In this document: positions 1 through 5,932 of the stretch, in pieces
How positions within the stretch are numbered: the stretch's first letter is position 1
Layout: every line of letters begins with the position of its first letter
Assembly: GCA_023379725.1 (NCBI GenBank)
Contig: JAMCPC010000052.1
Location: forward strand, 19,726 to 25,955
Length of the DNA stretch: 6,230 bases
Source of the DNA: Actinomycetota bacterium
Lineage (GTDB): Bacteria; Actinomycetota; Acidimicrobiia; Acidimicrobiales; JAMCPL01
Direction: 5' to 3'
Translations under genes and position numbers: made by a program
The notes under the pieces: model-generated
Told to the model about the DNA's origin: nothing
The model's input: the letters and a program-made list of their open reading frames with translations, nothing else
Database searches by the model: none

Positions 1-28
1 GTGGATTTGCCGCTGCCTATACCCCCTC

Positions 29-94
29 CCAAGCCCGCAACAACCAGGGTGGCACTCATATACCGTGAAACTCGTAATGGGGCTGCGGGCTTGG
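29..94. repeat. 11-bp inverted repeat flanking repeat copy 1
   Basis: CCAAGCCCGCA at 29-39 is the reverse complement of TGCGGGCTTGG at 84-94. The 44 bp between the arms contain the whole of 37-bp repeat copy 1. In minus-strand RNA from the methyltransferase this could form a GC-rich stem with a long loop. There is no run of T residues after it on the minus strand, and the loop is far longer than in a standard intrinsic terminator, so I do not call it one. It could be a structured 3' region or a chance pairing. Confidence 0.5.
45..81. repeat. 37-bp direct repeat, copy 1
   Basis: This 37-bp block is identical, base for base, to 119-155. It starts with CAGGGTGGCACTC and ends with CTCGTAATGGG. 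The two copies are separated by exactly 37 bp (82-118). Copy 1 lies just downstream of the minus-strand methyltransferase, outside its coding region. An 11-bp inverted repeat (29-39 and 84-94) brackets it. The length and spacing resemble a CRISPR repeat-spacer unit. However, no third copy is visible at 1-44, where a regular 74-bp period would put the end of one at 1-7. The repeat itself is certain; its nature is not. Confidence 0.95.
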
Positions 95-118
95 TTCGAG
101 CTGAATCCGCATGGTCAA

Positions 119-155
119 CAGGGTGGCACTCATATACCGTGAAACTCGTAATGGG
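119..155. repeat. 37-bp direct repeat, copy 2, overlapping the methyltransferase 3' end
   Basis: Perfect second copy of the block at 45-81. Read on the minus strand it supplies the last codons (tail THYEFHGI, beginning inside the Thr codon) and the TGA stop (130-132) of the methyltransferase. The family-like part of that protein appears to finish just before it, at FAVVSKP. The simplest reading is that repeat sequence has been joined to the gene end and now provides its stop codon. No further copy follows at the expected 74-bp interval inside the gene. Confidence 0.95.
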
Positions 156-933
156 TAGGCTTGCTCACGACAGCGAACAATGCAAGCGTAGTATCGTCGA
201 CTTCATTGGTAATATAGAAATCATCCTCAGATATACCTGTCGATCCACCAACGTCCCTCCTGGCAACCAGCCTGTAAGCCAGTGGCAGTATCTTCTCGTA
301 GGCAGCTACATACCATGACTGGGGTATCTTGTGGCGGATGTCAAACACGTCCAGTGCCAGTAACTTACGCGCACGTGAACGCCGCCGGGCAAAATCCTCC
401 TTTACTACACTGGACCCGTCCAACCCGCCAATCCATACGCTCGAAAAGTGCCTATTCAGCAGCTCCTGAAAGCTCTCCTTCTTGAAAGGATGGACATGGA
501 ACGGATTCTCGAAATCAGCAGGTTCATTGGGCGTAATGAAAAATGCCGTACCAGACGGCTTGAGTACTCTGGCCACCTCCGACACATGATCCTCGGGAAC
601 ATGGAAGTGCTCTATGAGATGGGACGAGCATGCCCAATCAAACCCACCACGCGGAAGCGCCAGCTTTGTAGCGTCCATAGCAGCCACCTGAAGTCCTGAT
701 TCGCTGTATCGCTCTTTGGCAGAGCTGAGTGCGTGGTACTCGTAGTCGACACCAAGCACCTCACGTCCCGGTGCTACAAACCCCGCGGAGGCAAACCCTT
801 CACCACAACCTACATCCAGTAGCCGTCCCGGCCCAAGTCTCAATCTTACCTCTCGATATCCAGCTACATGAAACGCAAGCAACGAGTCCGGGGTGCGCCC
901 CGGCAACGGTCGCTCGCCGGTCAAGTCTGCCAT
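130..933 (-). CDS. class I SAM-dependent methyltransferase (Methyltransf_11-like)
   Basis: A 267-residue soluble protein predicted to transfer a methyl group from S-adenosylmethionine to an unidentified acceptor in the cytoplasm. The Rossmann-fold landmarks are in order: the SAM-binding motif LLDVGCGEG (residues 38-46); the acidic ribose-contact position in GVDYEYHAL (61-69, D63); MDATKLALP with D87; the motif FDWACSSHLIEHF (98-110); and EVARVLKPSGTAFFITPNE (119-137), typical of UbiE/Methyltransf_11 relatives. The segment HVHPFKKESFQELL (147-160) resembles methyltransferases found in glycan clusters. The ATG at 931-933 has a good GGAG ribosome site 8 nt upstream. The gene is divergent from the AftD-like gene, which hints at a role in envelope glycan or lipid modification; this is inference only. 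The last eight residues and the stop codon come from a 37-bp repeat, so the C-terminus may not be the ancestral one. The family call is firm; the substrate is unknown. Confidence 0.9.
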   Translation of the reverse strand: MADLTGERPLPGRTPDSLLAFHVAGYREVRLRLGPGRLLDVGCGEGFASAGFVAPGREVLGVDYEYHALSSAKERYSESGLQVAAMDATKLALPRGGFDWACSSHLIEHFHVPEDHVSEVARVLKPSGTAFFITPNEPADFENPFHVHPFKKESFQELLNRHFSSVWIGGLDGSSVVKEDFARRRSRARKLLALDVFDIRHKIPQSWYVAAYEKILPLAYRLVARRDVGGSTGISEDDFYITNEVDDTTLALFAVVSKPTHYEFHGI

Positions 934-1093
934 CTGGATGGCTCCAAGAAAACTTTGCGTATAAGCACTAACATCTACAATAATCTAGTCGAGAGAACAT
1001 AGCTGAAAGTAATCAATGTCATGAAGCATAAAAACCATACAAAAGCAGAACAAAGCATCCGTATGATATCGGCATGAAGAGCATCCTGCATCC
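934..1093. promoter_or_regulatory. divergent intergenic region between methyltransferase and AftD-like gene
   Basis: This 160-bp stretch is more AT-rich than its flanks and must hold the promoter of the minus-strand methyltransferase, and probably that of the plus-strand AftD-like gene. The best plus-strand candidate I find is TACAAT at 976-981, with TTGCGT at 955-960 and a short 15-bp spacer, so it is weak. No convincing minus-strand pair stands out. The right part (1021-1093) holds small ORFs joined by ATGA overlaps that lead into the AftD-like start. No operator palindrome or riboswitch was recognised. Confidence 0.4.
942..945 (-). promoter_or_regulatory. ribosome binding site of the methyltransferase
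   Basis: On the minus strand the sequence reads TTGGAG, then CCATCCAG, then ATG. This puts a GGAG Shine-Dalgarno core 8 nt before the start codon and supports the 933 start. It is the clearest ribosome site in the window; neither plus-strand gene has one of similar quality. Confidence 0.6.
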
Positions 1094-1097
1094 ATGA
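1021..1097 (+). other. two short upstream ORFs chained by ATGA overlaps into the AftD-like start
   Basis: ATG at 1021 opens an 18-codon frame (MKHKNHTKAEQSIRMISA) that stops with TGA at 1075-1077. That stop overlaps an ATG at 1074, which opens a 7-codon frame (MKSILHP) stopping with TGA at 1095-1097. The second stop in turn overlaps the AftD-like ATG at 1094. Neither mini-ORF has a strong Shine-Dalgarno sequence. The arrangement would permit translational coupling, but ATGA overlaps arise easily by chance in AT-rich sequence. Confidence 0.2.
1078..1095. repeat. 18-bp imperfect direct repeat across the AftD-like start, copy 1
   Basis: AGAGCATCCTGCATCCAT here matches AGAACATCCTGCATCCAT at 1141-1158 with one mismatch, 63 bp (21 codons) apart and in the same frame. 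Read in the gene's frame, the sequence upstream of the start would give RHEEHPAS followed by MTTA. Residues 14-25 of the protein read RHREHPASIATA. Copy 1 therefore spans the start codon, and copy 2 has ATA where copy 1 has the initiating ATG. Confidence 0.75.
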
Positions 1098-4000
1098 CGA
1101 CAGCTGTCACTGGAGACGACGCGAAAAGCGCAAGACACAGAGAACATCCTGCATCCATAGCAACTGCCAGCCATAGTAAACCCAGCACCCTACCAAAGAT
1201 ATCCAGATTAGCTGAATATCTAGTTATAGCGCTGTTGGCGTACATCCCCCAACTTACTTCGCGTCCTGGGGTAGTAGTGTCAGACACAAAGAGCTACCTG
1301 TACTTAGATCCCGGTAGATACCTACTCCAGTCTGTGTACATGTGGTATCCGGGCATGGCGGCGGGTACCGTCACACATGAGCGAATAGGATACTTATTCC
1401 CAATGGGGCCGTTCTTCCTGGCAGCTCGCTTCGCCGGTATACCTCTCTGGGCTGCTGAGCGTCTCTGGGTAGGAAGCATACTGTTTGGTGCAGGAGCTGG
1501 CGTTCTGTACATGTGTAAAGTACTGGGAATACAGGGTCCCGGAAGGCCGGTAGCTGCATTCGCATACATGATCTCACCGTACTTCCTGCAATACGTCGGT
1601 AGGGAATCGGTCATCACTCTGGCTTGGGCCGGGCTGCCATTTATGATTGCCTATACAGAAAAGACTCTTTCATCCGGCCGCGGACAGGAGAGAAGCTGGC
1701 GCTACCCAGCACTCTTTGCCATAGTAGTTGCAGTAATAAGTGGTATCAATGCCACGGCCGTACTGTACCTGGGGCTGGCGCCGATACTGTGGATAATTTT
1801 TCAAACTACTGTAACCCGGGAGCACACTTGGAGGGAAGCATGGTCGGCAACCTGGAAAATAGGATTGCTGACAACACTGCTATCTCTGTGGTGGGCTGCC
1901 GGGCTGTATGTCGAGGGCGCCTACGGAATAAACGTCCTCAAATATACAGAGACCGTTCCAGCCGTAGCATCTACGTCTCTCGCCTCGGAAATACTGAGGG
2001 GGCTTGGCTATTGGTATTTTTACGGGAGCGGAAGGCTGGGAATTTGGGTAATCACCTCATCGGAGATGACCCAGCAGCTGACGACCCTGGCGTTCAGCTT
2101 TGCGGTACCCATACTCGCTTTCGTCTCGGCCATATGGATATCATTCCGATACCGTTCATACTTTGCATTCTTGATCGCATTCGGTATGATCTTTGCGGTA
2201 GGCACCTACCCCTACATGCACCCGTCTTTGGTGGGAGAGCTACTCAAACTGTTTATGACCAGAACCACCGCAGGATTTGCCATACGCTCCACAGATAGGG
2301 CTACTCCCATGGTCATACTGGGTACATCGGTTCTTCTTGGCCTTGGGATCACTGCACTCTCTCGCTTCAGATACTTTGTTGGAATTGCGGCAGCGCTGAT
2401 ATGTGCAACCATTGTAGCTCTTGCCAACCCGGCTATATGGAATGGTACTACTGTCCCGAGCCATTATACCCAACCTCATCCCCTCCCTTCTTATGAGTAC
2501 AAGACGGCATCCTGGCTGAACTCTCACTGCAGGGGAAAGCGTATACTGGTAGAGCCAGGTGAGGACTTTGCCGCCTACAGGTACGGAGACACCATAGACA
2601 CTATCTATCCCGGCATATCTACCTGCCAATTCATACTCAGAGAACAACTAATCATGGGATCACTACCCACAGCAGACATGATGTACGCGATAGACAGTCC
2701 GATACAGGAAGGCGCTTACAACTGGAAAGCTCTCGCTCCAATGGCGAGACTCTTTTCCACAGGATACATCCTTGTCCAAAATAATCTACAGTATGAACGC
2801 TACGGTCAACCACATCCACGCATACTATGGCAGCATTTTGCAAAAGGCATACCAGGACTCGGCAAACCCATAGGATTTGGTAAGCCGGTACCGAACATAT
2901 CCTCGATCCCCTGGATAGACGAGCAGGTACTAAAATCACCTGCAGATCTTCCGTGGCCGTCTCCTGTAGAGGTGCTGCCAGTCAAGAATCCACGACCCAT
3001 AGTAAGAGCGGAATCGACTGGCGGCAATCTTCTGGTGGACGGAGACGCATCAGGTATAGCAGATGCAGCAAGTGTAGGACTACTAAACGGCAATCCTGCA
3101 ATTCTCTATGCCGGCACCCTGGACCACCATAAGAGCCAGCTAGACAAAGCCATAAAAAACGGTGCCGTGTTGGTGGTCACCGATTCTAACAAAAAACGTG
3201 CATTCACCTGGGACATATTACATGGGAATGTCGGCTACACTGAGACGGCATCCGAACACTATGCCGCCAGTCATCCCAGCGATGCCCCTCTAAGGATATT
3301 TGGGAAACAGCCAGCATCTTCTATGACTGTTGCACAGTTCACCGGTGATGTCGCTTCAGTGACAGCATCTTCCTACGGTAATGCAGTCGCCTACAACCCC
3401 GAGTATCAACCGGCAATGGCATTGGACGGTGATCTAAATACAAGCTGGCTGGTCGGTGCATTCGGTATAGGATCTGGCCAATGGTGGGAGGTGAATTTAC
3501 GCCATCCGCTTACCATAGACAAGATCAACCTGGTCCAACCACTGGGACAATCCAACCGGTTCATTACACGAGTAACCCTATTCTTCAGCAAATCGTCAAA
3601 TCCGCACTTTCCAGACGGATCTACTGCTCCGCAAAAAGGCATAACGGTCCACATGAATGCAGCATCGCTGACACCGCAGGGACAGACCATAACCTTTCCT
3701 GCACACACGTTCAAGGCGTTAAGAATCAGAATAGACAATACAAACAGAAGCCAACTCGGCTCAAAAGCCGCAATACCGCCAGTGGGATTTTCAGAGATAC
3801 GTATCCCGCATCTATCTACCACACGTTACCTATCAATGCCAAAAGACCTTCTTAGTGCTACAGGCAGCGCATCCATCCACAACCAACTCATACTGATCAT
3901 GAACCGCCACAGATTATCTCCATATCCACCTCACAGCGATCCTGAGCACCAGCTAAGACGTATAGTATGGCTTCCTGGTAATAGAAAGTTTGGCATATCG

Positions 4001-5842
4001 GGTACTGCCAGGATCAGTGCCCTCATACCAGACAATCTGATAAACAAGTTGGTGGGCGTACCAGGATCCAATGGCTCAGGAGTAGTCGCATACTCAAACG
4101 GGCGACTACCTGGCGACCTGCGAGATACTGCGTCTGCAGCGCTGTCAGCTACACCGGGAGGCAAATCATCGGTAATGTGGTCTCCGGGCTTTGGTGCCGC
4201 ATACCAGGTAGGAGATTGGATACAGGTAAACACCCCCAGTCCAATAACAATCTCCCACCTGAATATGAAAATAGTTGCTGATGGCTTCCATTCGGTACCT
4301 ACGGCAATGCGCATCACCAACGGTAGCGGACAGCAGGTCAATGTGACGCTTCCATCGATCCCCAATCGCAAGGGAAGGGATACAGCTACTCCGGTGACTG
4401 TTCATTTCCACAGCATCTCCGGACGGCACCTGCGCTTTACTTTCACTGCAGTAAATTTTGTGTACACAAAGGATTACTACTCATCTACACCTATCGCCAT
4501 GCCACTCGGCATAGCATCTCTCGGAATACCGGGAGTGACCATCCCACCACCACCGAGCAATATCCCAGAAGTATGTCGCAAGGGACTGGTATCAATCAAT
4601 GGGAAACCGCTCTGGTTGGAAATCACTGGATCGTCCTCTACTGCACTTTCAGGTCAGGGCCTACAAATTGAGGGTTGCGGCCCTGATGCCGGTGGCGTGA
4701 CATTACATGCTGACAACAATACCATCGTGTCTGCAAACGGCCATGTGACGGGTTTCAACATAGATAGGTTGGTACTCGATTCTGCGCCCGGTGGATCAGC
4801 TGAGTTGCCCCTACCAGGAGGCAACGTTCCCTTTATCACCCCCACGCCAGCCGGACAACCGGCAGGTAATACTCCAAAAGTCACCGTGCTGTCCAAGACA
4901 CCTGTATCCATGAATCTCAAGATTACCGGGGCTACTCGACCTTTCTGGCTGGTGCTGGGCGAAAGTTACAGTATGGGATGGCAGGCAAGCATGGACGGTG
5001 GGCACAGCAACAACAAGAACATTACTCTCCCCAAGCCAGAGTTGATAGACGGCTTTGCCAACGGCTGGCTGGTGAACCCGGCATCATCCTCATCGGGCAC
5101 GTTGCACGTTGTTTTGACTTGGACACCCCAGACTCCAGTATGGATTGCACTGGGGTTGTCTGGCGCAGGCATGCTCCTCTGTGTATTAATAGTACTGGCA
5201 TCTTACCTGGAGAGAAAGCGACTGAAGAAGTTGACTAGCCGGCTGGTGACGACTGCATACATGCACTTGAGCAGGGTGCCAGCTATCGGCAACATGATCT
5301 CTATGATCTCTCGCCACCATGCTATAGATTCAAAAACAGACCCGGATACGAGCGTTGCTGCCTACCTTCCTACTCGTCACATAGACAGCTACAGCAGGGG
5401 TGCCGATGACGAGCAGCCTACCCTGACATCCCCATTCACCTGGGATCGTATATCGCTATCTACTGGCCGGATACTCATACTGGCACTTATCACAGGAGTC
5501 ATTGCCGGAAGTGTCAGCACACCGTGGATAGGTCTGGCCCTCTTTGTGGCAGTACTGGCATGTATGGCGTTTTCGTGGGGAAGAACCTTTCTTACCATGA
5601 CTGCGTTTACTACTATCATATCCACAGGGGTATATATGGTATATCGTCAGGCCATAGAGCACTTCCTACCAGGATCATCCTGGGCTCCACAGTTCGCAAC
5701 TGCAAGTACGCTCACCTGGATTGCAGTTATCTTCCTGGCTGCAGATGCAATTATTACAGGTCTCTTTGGAAAAAGAACGCCCACCCCGCTGGAATCATCC
5801 ACTTCGACACCTGACATACCTGACATACCCAGCGAATCATAA
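1094..5842 (+). CDS. AftD-like alpha-(1->3)-arabinofuranosyltransferase family protein (DUF3367, GT-C)
   Basis: A 1582-residue membrane glycosyltransferase, predicted to use a lipid-linked sugar donor on the outer face of the membrane to extend an envelope glycan. In mycobacteria AftD is an arabinofuranosyltransferase acting on arabinogalactan and lipoarabinomannan; the sugar and acceptor here are unknown. After a 40-residue polar tail comes a GT-C half with roughly eleven hydrophobic segments (about 41-445). It holds VVSDTKSYLYLDP (61-73; D64 is a candidate catalytic residue in the first external loop) and GTVTHERIGYLFPMGPF (91-107), both strongly AftD-like. A large external region (about 450-1345) includes a discoidin/F5-8C-like module (about 745-905: AMALDGDLNTSW, GQWWEVNL). 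A second beta-rich carbohydrate-binding-like module follows (about 990-1145), then a family-typical sandwich with PFWLVLGESYSMGWQASMDG (1283-1302). A membrane helix (about 1347-1370), a polar cytoplasmic stretch and four more hydrophobic segments (about 1457-1556) close the protein. The layout matches AftD, though it is longer than the roughly 1400 residues usual in mycobacteria. ATG 1094 is the only plausible start: an in-frame TGA lies at 1064 and no NTG codon falls between. Its ribosome site is weak. Confidence 0.9.
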   Translation: MTTAVTGDDAKSARHREHPASIATASHSKPSTLPKISRLAEYLVIALLAYIPQLTSRPGVVVSDTKSYLYLDPGRYLLQSVYMWYPGMAAGTVTHERIGYLFPMGPFFLAARFAGIPLWAAERLWVGSILFGAGAGVLYMCKVLGIQGPGRPVAAFAYMISPYFLQYVGRESVITLAWAGLPFMIAYTEKTLSSGRGQERSWRYPALFAIVVAVISGINATAVLYLGLAPILWIIFQTTVTREHTWREAWSATWKIGLLTTLLSLWWAAGLYVEGAYGINVLKYTETVPAVASTSLASEILRGLGYWYFYGSGRLGIWVITSSEMTQQLTTLAFSFAVPILAFVSAIWISFRYRSYFAFLIAFGMIFAVGTYPYMHPSLVGELLKLFMTRTTAGFAIRSTDRATPMVILGTSVLLGLGITALSRFRYFVGIAAALICATIVALANPAIWNGTTVPSHYTQPHPLPSYEYKTASWLNSHCRGKRILVEPGEDFAAYRYGDTIDTIYPGISTCQFILREQLIMGSLPTADMMYAIDSPIQEGAYNWKALAPMARLFSTGYILVQNNLQYERYGQPHPRILWQHFAKGIPGLGKPIGFGKPVPNISSIPWIDEQVLKSPADLPWPSPVEVLPVKNPRPIVRAESTGGNLLVDGDASGIADAASVGLLNGNPAILYAGTLDHHKSQLDKAIKNGAVLVVTDSNKKRAFTWDILHGNVGYTETASEHYAASHPSDAPLRIFGKQPASSMTVAQFTGDVASVTASSYGNAVAYNPEYQPAMALDGDLNTSWLVGAFGIGSGQWWEVNLRHPLTIDKINLVQPLGQSNRFITRVTLFFSKSSNPHFPDGSTAPQKGITVHMNAASLTPQGQTITFPAHTFKALRIRIDNTNRSQLGSKAAIPPVGFSEIRIPHLSTTRYLSMPKDLLSATGSASIHNQLILIMNRHRLSPYPPHSDPEHQLRRIVWLPGNRKFGISGTARISALIPDNLINKLVGVPGSNGSGVVAYSNGRLPGDLRDTASAALSATPGGKSSVMWSPGFGAAYQVGDWIQVNTPSPITISHLNMKIVADGFHSVPTAMRITNGSGQQVNVTLPSIPNRKGRDTATPVTVHFHSISGRHLRFTFTAVNFVYTKDYYSSTPIAMPLGIASLGIPGVTIPPPPSNIPEVCRKGLVSINGKPLWLEITGSSSTALSGQGLQIEGCGPDAGGVTLHADNNTIVSANGHVTGFNIDRLVLDSAPGGSAELPLPGGNVPFITPTPAGQPAGNTPKVTVLSKTPVSMNLKITGATRPFWLVLGESYSMGWQASMDGGHSNNKNITLPKPELIDGFANGWLVNPASSSSGTLHVVLTWTPQTPVWIALGLSGAGMLLCVLIVLASYLERKRLKKLTSRLVTTAYMHLSRVPAIGNMISMISRHHAIDSKTDPDTSVAAYLPTRHIDSYSRGADDEQPTLTSPFTWDRISLSTGRILILALITGVIAGSVSTPWIGLALFVAVLACMAFSWGRTFLTMTAFTTIISTGVYMVYRQAIEHFLPGSSWAPQFATASTLTWIAVIFLAADAIITGLFGKRTPTPLESSTSTPDIPDIPSES
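1141..1158. repeat. 18-bp imperfect direct repeat, copy 2, inside the AftD-like gene
   Basis: Second copy of the block at 1078-1095, coding for about residues 17-22 (EHPASI) of the AftD-like protein. It lies in the hydrophilic N-terminal tail before the first membrane segment, where a small duplication would be tolerated. Confidence 0.75.
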
Positions 5843-5928
5843 GAGGATATGCAATTGGACAACAATGGGTAGTAATATAGCCAGATGACGTCACGCCATT
5901 TACGAAACACCACACTGGTCATGGCCGG
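5843..5928. promoter_or_regulatory. 86-bp spacer between AftD-like gene and FGGY kinase
   Basis: No hairpin with a T-run follows the AftD-like stop, so read-through into the kinase is possible. The spacer contains a perfect 8-bp palindrome, TGACGTCA (5886-5893), of unknown meaning. It has no clear -35/-10 pair and no good Shine-Dalgarno sequence before the kinase start. Whether the two genes form one transcript cannot be decided from sequence alone. Confidence 0.35.
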
Positions 5929-5932
5929 ATGA
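5885..5932 (+). other. 15-codon upstream ORF ending in an ATGA overlap with the kinase start
   Basis: ATG at 5885 opens the frame MTSRHLRNTTLVMAG. Its TGA (5930-5932) overlaps the kinase ATG at 5929. The kinase lacks a good ribosome site, so re-initiation after this small ORF is conceivable. No Shine-Dalgarno sequence is obvious ahead of the small ORF either, and an internal ATG at 5921 shares the same stop. It may be chance. Confidence 0.2.

Noticed and set aside
1..129. An integron attC or phage attachment site formed by the repeats and inverted arms
   Set aside because: No proper RYYYAAC/GTTRRRY core pair was found at the inverted arms, and there is no integrase or tRNA nearby.
1..155. 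A confirmed CRISPR array
   Set aside because: Only two repeats are visible, a third is absent at the expected place on either side, one copy is part of a coding sequence, and no cas gene is in the window. Kept as a hypothesis under the repeat finding.
1..318. Plus-strand 105-codon open frame from GTG at position 1
   Set aside because: It runs through both 37-bp repeats and then antisense to the methyltransferase 3' end. The translation shows no domain-like pattern and merely reads the repeat twice in different frames.
985..1287. Minus-strand 100-codon frame with two MDAGCS motifs
   Set aside because: The repeated motif is simply the antisense reading of the 18-bp direct repeat at 1078/1141. 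The frame overlaps the well-supported AftD-like coding region.
1624..2298. Plus-strand 224-codon frame inside the AftD-like gene
   Set aside because: The alternative frame has no recognisable motif, while the AftD-like frame shows continuous membrane segments and family signatures across the same stretch.
3406..4429. Long minus-strand frames opposite the external domain of the AftD-like protein
   Set aside because: They are antisense to clearly coding sequence, with low-complexity translations and no start-site support.
5803..5832. Tandem CCTGACATA repeats at the 3' end of the AftD-like gene
   Set aside because: They encode a short PDIPDIP tail and are only a minor in-frame duplication in a disordered C-terminus.
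5849..5872. Seven-codon frame right after the AftD-like stop with an AGAGG just ahead
   Set aside because: The AGAGG is only about 2 nt from the ATG, too close for a working ribosome site, and the peptide is too short to support.
5886..5893. TGACGTCA as a transcription factor operator
   Set aside because: An 8-bp palindrome is short enough to occur by chance, and I know of no bacterial regulator for it in this context. Noted in the spacer entry only.
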